Source: Marinimicrococcus flavescens
Lineage (GTDB): Bacteria; Pseudomonadota; Alphaproteobacteria; Geminicoccales; Geminicoccaceae
Length of the DNA: 64,000 nt
NCBI GenBank assembly: GCA_029211145.1
Contig: JARGEQ010000001.1
Location: 62,001 to 126,000, forward strand
Reading direction: 5' to 3'
Program-made: the position numbers and the translations under genes
The notes under the pieces: model-generated
Told to the model about the DNA's origin: nothing
The model's database searches: none
Seen by the model: only the letters and a program-made list of their open reading frames with translations
Shown here: positions 16,466 through 25,885 of the stretch, in pieces
Position numbering within the stretch: position 1 is the first letter of the stretch
Layout of the letters: every line of letters starts with the position of its first letter

Positions 16466-17719
16466 ATGCGCCGTTTTTCCTTCCGCACGCTGATCTCGGA
16501 GGCCTTCAAGGGCCACAAGGGCTGGGAGCGCCAGTGGCGCGCGCCCGAGCCCAAGGCCTCCTACGAGGTAGTGATCGTGGGCGGCGGCGGGCACGGGCTC
16601 GCCACCGCCTACTACCTGGCGAAGGAGTTCGGCATCCGCGACGTGGCGGTGCTGGAGAAGGGCTGGATCGGCGGCGGCAATACCGGCCGCAACACCACCA
16701 TCATCCGCTCCAACTATCTCTACGACGAGAGTGCCGCCCTCTACGACCACGCGGTGAAGCTCTGGGAGGGCCTGTCCCAGGATCTCAACTACAACGTCAT
16801 GTTCTCGCAGCGTGGCGTGATGATGCTGGCGCACAATCTCCACGACGTGCGCAGCTTCAGGCAGCACGTCTACGCCAACCGCCTCAACGGCGTGGACAAC
16901 GAGTGGCTGACCCCGGAGCAGGCGAAGGAATTCTGCCCGCCGCTCAACATCTCGAGGGACGCCCGCTACCCGGTGATGGGGGCGGCCCTGCAGCGGCGCG
17001 GCGGCACCGCCCGCCACGACGCCGTGGCCTGGGGCTATGCCCGCGCCGCCGACGCCATGGGCGTCGACATCATCCAGAACTGCGAGGTGACGGGCATCCG
17101 CCGCGGTGCGGATGGTGCGGTGGAAGGTGTCGAGACCTCGCGCGGCTTCATCGCCACGAAGCGGGTGGGCGTGGTGGCCGCGGGCCATACCAGCGTCATC
17201 ATGGAGCGCGCCGGCGTGCGCATGCCGCTGGAGAGCTTCCCTTTGCAGGCGCTGGTCTCCGAGCCGGTGAAGCCGGTGTTCCCCTGCGTGGTGATGTCCA
17301 ATGCGGTGCACGCCTACATCTCGCAGTCGGACAAGGGCGAGCTGGTGATCGGTGCCGGCACCGACCAGTACGTCTCCTACAGCCAGCAGGGCGGGCTGCA
17401 CATCGCCACCCACACGCTCGAGGCGATCTGCGAGATCTTCCCGCAATTCTCGCGCATGCGGATGCTGCGCAACTGGGGCGGGATCGTCGACGTCACCCCG
17501 GACCGCTCGCCGATCATCGGCAAGACGCCGGTGCCGGGGCTCTACGTCAACTGCGGCTGGGGCACGGGCGGGTTCAAGGCCACGCCCGGCTCGGGCCACG
17601 TCTTCGCCCATACCCTGGCGAAGGGCGAGCCCCACCCCGTCAACGCGCCCTTCACCCTCGACCGGTTCCGCACCGGCCGGCTCATCGACGAGGCGGCGGC
17701 CGCCGCCGTCGCCCACTGA
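16466..17719 (+). CDS. soxB: Sarcosine oxidase subunit beta
   Basis: 417 residues, standard SoxB length. The FAD-binding Rossmann motif VIVGGGGHG lies at 36-44; [19 protein letters not shown] at 66-84 is a family hallmark. His184 in [11 protein letters not shown] is the expected site of covalent FMN attachment. The C-terminal [14 protein letters not shown] and [15 protein letters not shown] segments complete the flavin site. It oxidises sarcosine to an imine in the heterotetrameric TSOX complex with SoxA, SoxD and SoxG. It follows dimethylglycine dehydrogenase by 13 bases and precedes soxD by 10. Confidence 0.97.
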   Translation: MRRFSFRTLISEAFKGHKGWERQWRAPEPKASYEVVIVGGGGHGLATAYYLAKEFGIRDVAVLEKGWIGGGNTGRNTTIIRSNYLYDESAALYDHAVKLWEGLSQDLNYNVMFSQRGVMMLAHNLHDVRSFRQHVYANRLNGVDNEWLTPEQAKEFCPPLNISRDARYPVMGAALQRRGGTARHDAVAWGYARAADAMGVDIIQNCEVTGIRRGADGAVEGVETSRGFIATKRVGVVAAGHTSVIMERAGVRMPLESFPLQALVSEPVKPVFPCVVMSNAVHAYISQSDKGELVIGAGTDQYVSYSQQGGLHIATHTLEAICEIFPQFSRMRMLRNWGGIVDVTPDRSPIIGKTPVPGLYVNCGWGTGGFKATPGSGHVFAHTLAKGEPHPVNAPFTLDRFRTGRLIDEAAAAAVAH

Positions 17720-17729
17720 GGCCCCGCGC

Positions 17730-18023
17730 ATGCTGCTCGTGACCTGCCCCTATTGCGGCCCGCGCCCCGAGATCGAGTTCCATTGCGGCGGCGAGGCGCA
17801 CATCGCGCGCCCGGCCGAGCCCGCGGGCCTCGACGACCAGGCGTGGTCGGAGTTCCTGTTCGTGCGCACCAACCGCAAGGGCGTGCAGGCCGAGCGCTGG
17901 CTGCACCAGCACGGCTGCCGCCGCTGGTTCAACGCGCTGCGCGACACCGCTAGCGACCGCTTCCTTGCTACCTACGAGATGGGAGCGCCCCGGCCGTCCG
18001 CGGGCGGGGAGGAGCTGCGATGA
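17730..18023 (+). CDS. soxD: Sarcosine oxidase subunit delta
   Basis: 97 residues, as usual for SoxD. It begins MLLVTCPYCGPRPEIEF, where Cys6 and Cys9 start the structural zinc site; a later His-x-x-x-Cys pattern (WLHQHGCRRWF) provides the other ligands. It is a zinc-containing subunit that contacts SoxA in the sarcosine oxidase heterotetramer. Its last four bases (ATGA at 18020-18023) overlap the soxA start, giving translational coupling and equal stoichiometry. Confidence 0.96.
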   Translation: MLLVTCPYCGPRPEIEFHCGGEAHIARPAEPAGLDDQAWSEFLFVRTNRKGVQAERWLHQHGCRRWFNALRDTASDRFLATYEMGAPRPSAGGEELR

Positions 18024-21007
18024 GCCAGCCCTTCCGCCTCGCCACCGGCGGTCGCATCGACCGCGGCCGCAGGCTTTCGATCCGCTTCAACGACGCGACG
18101 CTGGAAGGCTTCGCCGGCGACACGCTGGCTTCGCTGCTGCTCGCCAACGGCCGGCATCTGGTGGGCCGCTCGTTCAAGTACCACCGCCCGCGCGGCATCC
18201 TGAGCCACGGCTCCGAGGAGCCCAACGCGCTGCTCTCGGTGGACCGCGGCCCGGGCCGGCGCGACCCCAACAATCGCGCAACCATGGTGGAGGCGGTGGA
18301 CGGGCTGGTGACCGGCTCGCAGAATCACTGGCCCTCCCTCGAGCTCGACGCGGGCGAGGTCAACGACCTGCTCTCGCCGGTCTTCGTGGCGGGCTTCTAC
18401 TACAAGACCTTCATGTGGCCGCGCTCGTTCTGGGAGAAGCTCTACGAGCCGCGCATCCGCGCCGCGGCGGGGCTCGGCAAGGCGCCCGAGACGGCCGACC
18501 CGGAGCGCTACGCCCACCTCCACGCGCACTGCGAGGTGCTGGTGGTGGGGGCCGGGCCTGCCGGGCTCGCCGCGGCGCTGGCCGCCTCGGAAGGGGGCGG
18601 GCGGGTGATCCTCGCCGACGAGCAGGCCGAGCCCGGCGGCTCGCTGCTGCACGAGACGAGCGCGCTGATCGACGGCATGACGGCGGAGGCGTGGCGCGCC
18701 CGTGCGCTGGAGACGCTGGCGTCGCGCGAGAACGTCGAGATCCTGCCGCGCACCACCGCCTTCGGCTACTACAACCACAATCACGTGGCCCTGCTCGAGC
18801 GCCTCACCGACCATCTGGCCGAGCCGCCCCCGCATCTTCCCCGCGAGCGGCTCTGGCAGGTGCGCGCGAGGCAAGTGGTGCTGGCCACCGGCGCCCACGA
18901 GCGGCCGCTGGTGTTCGCCGACAACGACCGCCCGGGCATCATGCTGGCCGAGAGCGTGCGGGTGTTCGTCAACCGCTACGCGGTGGCGCCGGGCCGGCGC
19001 ATCGTCTTCGCCACCACCGGTGCCTCGGCCTACCGCGCAGCCGCCGACGCGAAGGCTGCCGGGCTCGAGGTGACGCTGGTGGACCTGCGGCCCGAGGAGG
19101 ACTGCGGTGCCGGACTCCAGACGCTGCGCGCCCTGGGCTGCGAGGTGCTGACCGGGCACACGGTGGTGGGCTCGCAGGGCAGGAAGCGCGTGAGCGGCCT
19201 GATCGTGGCGCCGCTCGGGGCGGACGGGCGGGTGGGCGCGCGGCGCACGCTGCCTTGTGACTGTGTCGGCATGGCGGGAGGCTGGACGCCGGCGGTGCAC
19301 CTCTTCTCGCAGTCGCGCGGGAAGCTGCGCTTCGAGCCCGCCATCGACGCCTTCGTGCCCGGCACCTCGGTGCAGGCGGAGCGCTCGGTCGGGGCGGCGC
19401 GGGGAGTCTACGAGCTTTCCGACGTGCTGGCGGACGGCCATGCCGCCGGTGCGGATGCCGCCGGCAGGCCAAGTGAGCGCGCCTTCGCCGCCTCGCCCAC
19501 GCCGGCGGGCTTCACCGGCATTCCGCTCCTTCCCACCGATGCCGACCCGGCGAAGCTGCGCGCCTTCGTGGACTTCCAGAACGATGTCACCGCCAAGGAC
19601 ATCGGCCTCGCCGTACGCGAGGGGTTCGAGTCCATCGAGCACGTCAAGCGCTACACCACCACCGGTATGGCCACCGACCAGGGCAAGTCGTCCAACATGA
19701 ACGCCCTGGGCCTCGTGGCCTCGATCCTGGAGAAGCCGGTGCCGGCGGTGGGCACCACCACCTTCCGCCCGCCCTACACGCCGGTGAGCTTCGGAGCGCT
19801 CGCCGGCCAGAGCCGGGGTGCCCTGTTCGATCCGGTGCGCACCGCCCCGCTCGACGCCTGGGCCGAGGAACACGGCGCCGCCTTCGAGAACGTCTCCTTG
19901 TGGCGGCGCGCCTGGTATTTTCCCAAGCCCGGCGAGGACATGCGGGCGGCGGTGGCCCGCGAGTGCCGGGCGGTGCGCGAGGGCGTGGGGATCTTCGACG
20001 CCTCCACCCTCGGCAAGATCGAGGTGGTGGGGCCGGATGCCGCCGAGCTCATGAACCGGCTCTACGTCAACGGCTGGAGCAAGCTGGCACCCGGGCGCTG
20101 CCGCTACGGGCTGATGCTCAAGGAGGACGGGTTCGTCATGGACGACGGCGTGGTGGCCCGTCTCGCCGACGACCGCTTCCACGTCACCACGACCACCGGC
20201 GGCGCGGCGCGGGTGCTCTCGCACATGGAGGACTATCTCCAGACCGAGTGGCCGGATCTCGACGTGTTCCTCACCTCCACCACCGAGCAGTGGGCGGCCA
20301 TCGCGGTGCAGGGGCCGAAGGCGCGGGAGGTGATCGCCCCGCTGGTGGAGGGCATTGCCATGGACGCGGAAAGCTTCCCGCACATGGCGGTGCGGCTCGG
20401 GCGCGTGTGCGGCGTGCCCTGCCGCCTGTTCCGGGTCTCGTTCACCGGCGAGCTGGGATACGAGATCAACGTGCCGGCGGGCCATGCGCGGGAGGTCTGG
20501 GAGGCGGTGCTCGAGGAGGGGCAGCGCTTCGGCATCACCCCCTACGGCACCGAGACCATGCACGTCCTGCGCGCCGAGAAGGGCTTTGTCATTGTCGGGC
20601 AGGAGACCGACGGGACGGTGACGCCCGACGATCTGGGCATGGGCGGGATGGTCTCGAAGATCAAGCCGGACTTCGTCGGCAAGCGCTCGCTCGCCCGTCC
20701 CGACATCGTGGCCGGGGGCCGGCGCCAGCTCGTGGGGCTGCTCACGGAGGATGCTGCCCTGATCCTCGAGGAGGGAGCGCAGGTGGTGGCCGATCCGGAC
20801 CAGCCTGTGCCCATGCGCATGCTGGGCTACGTCACCTCGAGCTACTGGAGCGAGGCCTGCGGGCGCGGAATCGCGCTTGCCATGCTGGCCGACGGCCGGT
20901 CGCTGATGGGCCAGCGCCTGCACGCCACCACCCAAGAAGGGTTCGCGACCGTGCAAGTCGTCGAGCCGGTATTCGTCGATGCGCAAGGAGAGCGGATCCG
21001 TGCTTGA
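18020..21007 (+). CDS. soxA: Sarcosine oxidase subunit alpha
   Basis: 995 residues, full length. Domain order: an N-terminal ferredoxin-like domain (SIRFNDATLEGFAGDTLASL and SFKYHRPRGI, about 20-75), an NAD-binding Rossmann domain with VLVVGAGPAGLAAA near 173-186, a second dinucleotide fold, and a C-terminal GcvT-like folate domain (about 620-990) with GELGYEINVP and the C-terminal barrel. Sarcosine-derived formaldehyde is transferred to tetrahydrofolate in this last domain. It forms the catalytic complex with SoxB, SoxD and SoxG. The gene overlaps soxD by 4 bases and runs 8 bases into soxG. Confidence 0.97.
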   Translation: MSQPFRLATGGRIDRGRRLSIRFNDATLEGFAGDTLASLLLANGRHLVGRSFKYHRPRGILSHGSEEPNALLSVDRGPGRRDPNNRATMVEAVDGLVTGSQNHWPSLELDAGEVNDLLSPVFVAGFYYKTFMWPRSFWEKLYEPRIRAAAGLGKAPETADPERYAHLHAHCEVLVVGAGPAGLAAALAASEGGGRVILADEQAEPGGSLLHETSALIDGMTAEAWRARALETLASRENVEILPRTTAFGYYNHNHVALLERLTDHLAEPPPHLPRERLWQVRARQVVLATGAHERPLVFADNDRPGIMLAESVRVFVNRYAVAPGRRIVFATTGASAYRAAADAKAAGLEVTLVDLRPEEDCGAGLQTLRALGCEVLTGHTVVGSQGRKRVSGLIVAPLGADGRVGARRTLPCDCVGMAGGWTPAVHLFSQSRGKLRFEPAIDAFVPGTSVQAERSVGAARGVYELSDVLADGHAAGADAAGRPSERAFAASPTPAGFTGIPLLPTDADPAKLRAFVDFQNDVTAKDIGLAVREGFESIEHVKRYTTTGMATDQGKSSNMNALGLVASILEKPVPAVGTTTFRPPYTPVSFGALAGQSRGALFDPVRTAPLDAWAEEHGAAFENVSLWRRAWYFPKPGEDMRAAVARECRAVREGVGIFDASTLGKIEVVGPDAAELMNRLYVNGWSKLAPGRCRYGLMLKEDGFVMDDGVVARLADDRFHVTTTTGGAARVLSHMEDYLQTEWPDLDVFLTSTTEQWAAIAVQGPKAREVIAPLVEGIAMDAESFPHMAVRLGRVCGVPCRLFRVSFTGELGYEINVPAGHAREVWEAVLEEGQRFGITPYGTETMHVLRAEKGFVIVGQETDGTVTPDDLGMGGMVSKIKPDFVGKRSLARPDIVAGGRRQLVGLLTEDAALILEEGAQVVADPDQPVPMRMLGYVTSSYWSEACGRGIALAMLADGRSLMGQRLHATTQEGFATVQVVEPVFVDAQGERIRA

Positions 21008-21566
21008 GGCGAAGGAAGTTTCGAGGCGCGACGAGGCCGCGCCTGCCCTCGATGAGGTTACCATCCGCCTTCTGCCCCGCTCGGCCCGCTTCTCGCTGCG
21101 GCTTCGACCGGCAGAGGCAAAGCGGCTGGGCCGGGTGGCCGACTTCGCGCTCGACCAGGACATCAACCGCCTCGTGGCAACAGGCGAGCGCCGGAGTCTG
21201 AGGCTCGGGCCTGACGATTGGCTGCTGCTGGCGCCGGAGGCCGGAAGCGAGGCCATCGCCGAGGAGATCGGGAGCGGGCTGGCAGGAGTCTTTCATGCGC
21301 TGGTCGATATCGGCCATCGCGAGATCGCCTTCGAGATTGCAGGGCAGGCGGGGGCCCGGGTGATCAACTCCGGCTGCCCGCTCGATCTGGCCGATGCAGC
21401 CTTCCCCGCCGGCAGCGCTACCCGCACGCTGCTCGCCAAGGCGGAGATCGTGCTGGCACGGCCCGGCGAGGCACCCTTGTGGCGGGTCGAGTGCGGCCGC
21501 TCCTTTGCCGCCTATGTCGAGGGCTGGCTGACGGAGGCGGCCGCCGCGGTCAACGGTCGACGGTAA
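21000..21566 (+). CDS. soxG: Sarcosine oxidase subunit gamma
   Basis: 188 residues. A GTG start at 21000 is preferred because AAGGAG at 20985-20990 precedes it by nine bases; an in-frame ATG at 20979 without a ribosome site would add seven residues. SoxG features: LDQDINRLV, LRLGPDDWLLLAPE (a degenerate GcvT-like segment), VFHALVDIGHREIAFEIAG and AGARVINSGCPLDL. It completes the heterotetrameric sarcosine oxidase. Its 3' end overlaps that of the opposing gbcB gene by 17 bases, so the two betaine transcription units converge here. Confidence 0.93.
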   Translation: MLEAKEVSRRDEAAPALDEVTIRLLPRSARFSLRLRPAEAKRLGRVADFALDQDINRLVATGERRSLRLGPDDWLLLAPEAGSEAIAEEIGSGLAGVFHALVDIGHREIAFEIAGQAGARVINSGCPLDLADAAFPAGSATRTLLAKAEIVLARPGEAPLWRVECGRSFAAYVEGWLTEAAAAVNGRR

Positions 21567-22656
21567 CCTCGCCGCGCGGCTTCGAGCAGCACAAGAGCAC
21601 CATGCCGCGGTCGATCTCGCGCTGGCGGATGCCGCCGGCATGGGCCATCTCCACCTCGCCCGAGAGCTTCAGGGTCTTGCAGGTGCCGCACAGACCCTTG
21701 GTGCAGGAGGAGGGCAGCCGCAGGCCCGCCATGCGGGCGGCAGCGAGGATGGTGGTGTTCTCGTCGCACTCGATGGTCTGGCCGGACTTCTTGAAGGTCA
21801 CGCTGTGGACCTTCACGCCCGCGTCGGGCGGCGGCGGGGCCGCGGCCTGCTCGGCCGGCGCCAGATCGGCGAAGTCGAAGCTCTCCTCGTGATAGCGGCT
21901 CATGTCGTAGCCACCCTGCCGCAGGATCGCCCGCACCGCCGCCATGAAGGGCGGGGGACCGCAGCAGAAGATCTCGCGCTCGCGATAGTCGGGGGCGATC
22001 ATCTCGACCAGCTCGCGCGAGATCCGCCCCCGATAGCCGGCCCAGCCCTGCTCGCCGTCCACGCTCTCCACCAGATGCGCGATCTGGAGATGCTGGCGGC
22101 GGTGCGCCATGAGGTCGAGCTCGTGGCGGAAGAGGATGTCGCGCGGCGTGCGGGCACAGTGCACGACGATGGTGTCGAGATCCTCGCCCATGTCGAAGTC
22201 GCGGCGCAGATGCGACATGAGCGGCGTGGCGCCGACCCCGCCCGATAAAAAGAGCCGCTTGGAGCAGGGATGCGCCCAGGTCGAGAACTCGCCCATGGGC
22301 CCGATCGCCCGCACCACGTCGCCCACCTTGATATTGTCGTGCAGCCAGTTGGAGACCGAGCCGCCGCTGGTGCGCTTGACGGTGATCGCCACGGTATGCG
22401 GACGAGTCGGCGAGGAGGCGATGGTGTAGCAACGGTTGACCGAGCCCTCGCCCTGCCCGCCCTCGCCCACCGGAAAGTCGAAGGTCAGGAACTGGCCGGG
22501 CGCGAAGATGAACTGGCGCGGCTCGGGCGAGGCGAAGAGGAAGGTCTTGACGTCGTGGGTCTCGTCATAGACCGCCCGGCAGATCAGCCGGTCGTCCTCC
22601 TCGCAGTCCCAGGCCGGCCACAGCGCGTCGAGAAGCAGCCGGTGCCGCATGCTCAT
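21550..22656 (-). CDS. gbcB: Glycine betaine monooxygenase reductase component
   Basis: 368 residues. The N-terminal flavin-binding ferredoxin-reductase domain (RCYTIASSPT, then GGSVSNWLHD and GPMGEF) is followed by an NAD-binding domain with LSGGVGATPLMSHL and CGPPPFM. The C-terminal plant-type [2Fe-2S] domain has CTKGLCGTCKTL and a final Cys in LLCCSKPRG. This is the electron-transfer partner of the Rieske oxygenase encoded immediately upstream; a related vanillate/phenol reductase is the alternative by family alone. A GGGGAG ribosome site precedes the chosen ATG at 22656. Confidence 0.9.
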   Translation of the reverse strand: MSMRHRLLLDALWPAWDCEEDDRLICRAVYDETHDVKTFLFASPEPRQFIFAPGQFLTFDFPVGEGGQGEGSVNRCYTIASSPTRPHTVAITVKRTSGGSVSNWLHDNIKVGDVVRAIGPMGEFSTWAHPCSKRLFLSGGVGATPLMSHLRRDFDMGEDLDTIVVHCARTPRDILFRHELDLMAHRRQHLQIAHLVESVDGEQGWAGYRGRISRELVEMIAPDYREREIFCCGPPPFMAAVRAILRQGGYDMSRYHEESFDFADLAPAEQAAAPPPPDAGVKVHSVTFKKSGQTIECDENTTILAAARMAGLRLPSSCTKGLCGTCKTLKLSGEVEMAHAGGIRQREIDRGMVLLCCSKPRGEVTVDR

Positions 22657-22669
22657 GCCGGCGTCTCCC

Positions 22670-23938
22670 CTAGCGCCCCGAGGCGTCGAGATGCGCGCCC
22701 AGCCGCTCGATGTACCAGGCGACGAACTTCTCCACGAGGCCCTCGGTGTAGGGCGAGTAGGGCCCGGGCTCGTAGGCCTTGCTCTGCACGCCCGAGTGGG
22801 CGAGGCCCACCAGCGCGCCGTCCTGCTCGTTGGTGCGCCGCCAGACCTCGGTGAGATTGTCGGGGTCGTAGTCCACCCCCTCGACCGCATCCTGGTGGAC
22901 CAGCCAGGTGGTGCGCAGGAGGGTGCGCTCGGGCGACAGTGGCAGCACAGAGAAGGTCACCACGTGATCGCTCATCAGATGGACCCAGGAGTTGGGCTGG
23001 GTCCACACCGAGAGCCCGCCGAGCTTTGCCCGTTTCAGCGAGCCCATGAGCTTTCGGCAAGCCGCCCTGCCGTCGAGCGTCTGCGATTCGCCGGCGCGGT
23101 CGAGGGGCAGGCGCTGGGCGCGGAACGCGGTGGGGCGGCCGTGCAGCTCGTCGCGCTCCTGCCAGGCGAGACCATGCGCTTCCCAGGCTGTCTCGAACTC
23201 GGCCTCGGTACGGGCATACTGCGCCATGGCCTCGCAGCGGCTCTCGTCGCCGCTCTCCGGCGCGAAGCCGTAGCCGTACTCGAAGAGCGAGATGGTGAGC
23301 TCGGGATGGTTGGTGGCGCAGTGATAGCACTCACGATTGTTCTCCATCGTGAGCTTCCAGTTGCCCTCCTCGACGAGGTCGACCCGCGCCGCCACCCTGG
23401 CATCGGCGATGCCGTGCGGTGCGACGTAGGGCTCGAGCGCCCGGGCCATCTCGTCGAAGTCGGCAGGCGGCTCGTCGGCGAGGCACACGAAGAGCAGGCC
23501 CGCGAGACTGCGCACATGCACCTTCTTCAGGCCGTGGCAGGACATGTCGAAGTCCGGCGCCATGTGCTCGGCGTGGATCAAGCTGCCGTCGAGCTCGTAG
23601 GTCCACTGGTGGTAGGGGCAGACGAGCTTGCCCACGGTACCCTGCGGCTCGGTCACCAGCCTGGCGCCGCGGTGCCGGCAGACATTGTGGAAGGCCCGCA
23701 CCTGCATATCGTCGTCGCGGACGATCACCACCGGATTGCGGCCGATCTGCACCGAGGCATAGTCGCCCGGCTCGGGCACGTCCGGCTCGACGCCGACGAA
23801 GATCCAGTGCCGCCCGAAGATCACCTCGAGGTCGAGCTCGAGAATCTCCCGGCTCAGATAGAACGGTGCTTCGAGCGGACGGCCGGGCTGCCGGCTTTGC
23901 ACGAGCGACCGGATTTCGGACATGTCGAGCTTGGGCAT
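22670..23938 (-). CDS. gbcA: Glycine betaine monooxygenase, Rieske oxygenase component
   Basis: 422 residues from the ATG at 23938; a GTG at 23950 would add four. Rieske [2Fe-2S] ligands are C87, H89, C107 and H110 (CRHRG and CPYHQW). The mononuclear iron site is NNRECYHCATNHPEL with H206 and H211, the signature of the GbcA/choline monooxygenase group. With GbcB it demethylates glycine betaine to dimethylglycine, releasing formaldehyde. Choline monooxygenase is less likely because dimethylglycine and sarcosine genes adjoin. The pair gbcA-gbcB forms an operon opposite the dmgdh-sox operon; both probably answer to GbdR. Confidence 0.92.
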   Translation of the reverse strand: MPKLDMSEIRSLVQSRQPGRPLEAPFYLSREILELDLEVIFGRHWIFVGVEPDVPEPGDYASVQIGRNPVVIVRDDDMQVRAFHNVCRHRGARLVTEPQGTVGKLVCPYHQWTYELDGSLIHAEHMAPDFDMSCHGLKKVHVRSLAGLLFVCLADEPPADFDEMARALEPYVAPHGIADARVAARVDLVEEGNWKLTMENNRECYHCATNHPELTISLFEYGYGFAPESGDESRCEAMAQYARTEAEFETAWEAHGLAWQERDELHGRPTAFRAQRLPLDRAGESQTLDGRAACRKLMGSLKRAKLGGLSVWTQPNSWVHLMSDHVVTFSVLPLSPERTLLRTTWLVHQDAVEGVDYDPDNLTEVWRRTNEQDGALVGLAHSGVQSKAYEPGPYSPYTEGLVEKFVAWYIERLGAHLDASGR

Positions 23939-24160
23939 CTGCGCACCCACACGGCAAGGTGGACCCTTTCGTCGATCTTGCCCACCAGCCCCCTGCAGCC
24001 TTTCGCCGTCGCGACGGATTCTAGCGGTTTCGCGCCACAGCGTCGGGCGGTGTGCGCGAGGCGCAGCACCGGACCTGGCAGCGCTTCCTCCACGGCCGGC
24101 AGGAGCGCTACCGGGCGGACTGGCCGCGAGGTCAATTGGCAGGGTCAGGCTGGACGAGAA

Positions 24161-24235
24161 TGGTTGGGGCGGCAGGATTCGAACCTGCGAATGGCGGATC
24201 CAAAATCCGCTGCCTTACCGCTTGGCGACGCCCCA
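24161..24235 (-). tRNA. tRNA-Gln (anticodon TTG)
   Basis: 75 bases including an encoded CCA (TGG at 24161-24163 on the plus strand). The acceptor stem TGGGGCG/CGCCCCA, the D arm GCCAAGCGGTAAGGC, the anticodon stem GCGGA/TCCGC enclosing TTTTGGA (anticodon TTG), and the T arm GCAGGTTCGAATCCTGC are all complete. It reads CAA glutamine codons, which are rare in this GC-rich genome. Confidence 0.96.
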
Positions 24236-24281
24236 GCAAGGGTGCGTTCTCTAGATAAAGGGCTCGGGCGGGCGAGGCAAC

Positions 24282-25004
24282 TCAGGCGGTGAGGTGAATC
24301 GACGTGCCGGGGGCGAGCTTCAGCAGGGCAGCGGCGCTGGTGCCGTTGGCGGCGATCTCGACGAGGCCCAGGCTGTTCTCGTACCAAAAGGGCTCACCGG
24401 GCGCGGCTTCGCCGAAGGTGCGGACGCGCGCCAGGCGGCGGCCGCCGGCCTCGACCACTGTTGCCGGCCGCAGGCGCGCGGCCACGAGGCCGGTCATGGC
24501 GTTGCCATAGCCGTCCACGTAGACGACCAGCGGCGGCTCGTCCGGCCAGTCGGGAAAGCGCAGCGGCGCGGCGGGCGCCAGCGTGTCGGTGCGCCCGCGG
24601 GCGAGGCCGGCGGCGACCGGCGCGAAGAGATCGCGGCCGTGGAAGCTTGCCGAGAGAGTGTCCGGGCGCCAGGCGATGCGAAAGGAGCGGGCCTCGCGGG
24701 CGCGCCGGAGAACAAGCTCGAAGAGCCCGTTGTCGGGACCCACGAACCAGCGTCCATCGACTTCCAGCGCCAGCGGCGCGCGCTCGGTGCCGACGCCGGG
24801 ATCGACCACCGCCAGGACCACGTCGCCCGTCAGCGCCGTGCCCTCCAGTGCCGCCAGCAGCACGGCTGCCAGGCTGGGCTCGAAGGCCGGAGCATCGCTC
24901 ATCAGGTCGATCACCGGGATCTCCGGCGCGGCCCGCAGCAGCACCGCGCGCATCTGCCCCAGATAGGGGCCGGCCACGCCGAAATCGGTGAAGGTGAGGA
25001 TCAT
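24282..25004 (-). CDS. S-adenosyl-L-methionine hydroxide adenosyltransferase (DUF62 family)
   Basis: 240 residues. The catalytic triad of this family is complete and at the expected positions: D68 and R75 in VVDPGVGTER, and H122 in FHGRDLFAP. The N-terminal LTFTDFG and later FVGPDNGLF also match. The enzyme hydrolyses SAM to adenosine and L-methionine; related fluorinases and chlorinases use halide, but the Arg/His pair marks the hydroxide type. The ATG at 25004 overlaps the ispE stop as ATGA; an ATG at 25010 is possible. Last gene of the TPR-ispE operon. Confidence 0.92.
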   Translation of the reverse strand: MILTFTDFGVAGPYLGQMRAVLLRAAPEIPVIDLMSDAPAFEPSLAAVLLAALEGTALTGDVVLAVVDPGVGTERAPLALEVDGRWFVGPDNGLFELVLRRAREARSFRIAWRPDTLSASFHGRDLFAPVAAGLARGRTDTLAPAAPLRFPDWPDEPPLVVYVDGYGNAMTGLVAARLRPATVVEAGGRRLARVRTFGEAAPGEPFWYENSLGLVEIAANGTSAAALLKLAPGTSIHLTA

Positions 25005-25885
25005 GGGCATCCCCGGGCGGTGGTGGCGATGCTCCACCAGTCGGGCCGGGCGGCCGCGAGCGCCCGTGCCGCCGCCTCGGCTGCGTTCTTGTCGCTGAAG
25101 AGGCCGAAGCAGGTGGCGCCGCTGCCCGACATGCGGGCGAGCAGGCAGCCCTCCAGCCGGCGCAGCGCCACCAGCACCTCGCCGATGGCCGGCTCGATCG
25201 CCAGGGCGGGCGCCTCCAGATCGTTGACGCTCGCCGCCAGCCAGGCCGCCAGGTCCGGCAGCGTGGCGCCCGCGGGCAAGGCCGGGCGGGGCCGGCCCCT
25301 CCCGGGCGCGCCCATGCGGGCGAACACCGCCTTGGTGGGCACCGGGCGGCGCGGGTTGGCCAGCACCAGCGGCAGGTCGGGCAGGCCCGAGAGCGGCTCG
25401 AGCCGCTCGCCGATCCCCCGCATGCGCATCGGCCGGGCGGCGAGGCAGACGGGAACGTCGGCGCCCAGCTCCAGCGCCAGCGCAGCCAGACCCGATGCCG
25501 GCACGTCCAGCCGGTGCAGCCGGGCGAGGCCGCGCAGCATGGCCGCGGCATCCGAGGAGCCGCCGCCGATCCCCGAAGCAGCCGGCAGGCGCTTGGAGAG
25601 GATGGCCGAGGCGGGCAGGTCGCGGCCGAGATGCCGCTCCAGCGTCCGCGCCGCGCGCAGCACCAGATTGTCCCCGCCGGCCGGCACATCGGCCGCGAAC
25701 GGACCCTCGACGACGAGGCGCAGGCCGGGCCCCTCTTCCAGGCGCAACGCGTCGCCGGCCTCGGCGAACACCACGAGACTGTCGAGCTCGTGGTAGCCGT
25801 CGGGGCGGCGCGCGGTCACGAGGAGGTCGAGATTGATCTTGGCCGGCGCCCGCTCGCAAAGCGGCTCAGCCACGATCGGCGCCAT
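25001..25885 (-). CDS. ispE: 4-diphosphocytidyl-2-C-methyl-D-erythritol kinase
   Basis: 294 residues. GHMP kinase fold: ERAPAKINLDLLV at 11-23 with catalytic K16, DGYHELDSLVVF at 29-40, and the ATP-binding LPAASGIGGGSSDAAAML at about 100-117. A C-terminal SGSGATCFGLF motif closes the active site. It phosphorylates CDP-methylerythritol in the MEP pathway for isoprenoid precursors. The gene starts inside the end of the TPR lipoprotein gene (20-base overlap) and overlaps the SAM hydrolase gene by 4 bases. Confidence 0.97.
   Translation of the reverse strand: MAPIVAEPLCERAPAKINLDLLVTARRPDGYHELDSLVVFAEAGDALRLEEGPGLRLVVEGPFAADVPAGGDNLVLRAARTLERHLGRDLPASAILSKRLPAASGIGGGSSDAAAMLRGLARLHRLDVPASGLAALALELGADVPVCLAARPMRMRGIGERLEPLSGLPDLPLVLANPRRPVPTKAVFARMGAPGRGRPRPALPAGATLPDLAAWLAASVNDLEAPALAIEPAIGEVLVALRRLEGCLLARMSGSGATCFGLFSDKNAAEAAARALAAARPDWWSIATTARGCP

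Noticed and set aside
13762..16554. 930-codon open frame antisense to the DMG dehydrogenase
   Set aside because: Another high-GC shadow: no ribosome site, no recognisable motif, and fully covered by a well-supported gene.
17972..21256. Very long open frame (over 1000 codons) antisense to soxA
   Set aside because: It mirrors the codon structure of soxA in the opposite strand. Its translation is rich in His, Arg and Gly without domain motifs, while soxA has complete family signatures.
23951..24160. Possible glycine or other riboswitch before gbcA
   Set aside because: No conserved aptamer core was recognised in the sequence upstream of gbcA; regulation by GbdR is the simpler model.
24161..24254. 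Short plus-strand coding frames across the tRNA-Gln gene
   Set aside because: They translate the complement of a complete tRNA; such peptides (containing [17 protein letters not shown] strings) are common annotation artefacts.
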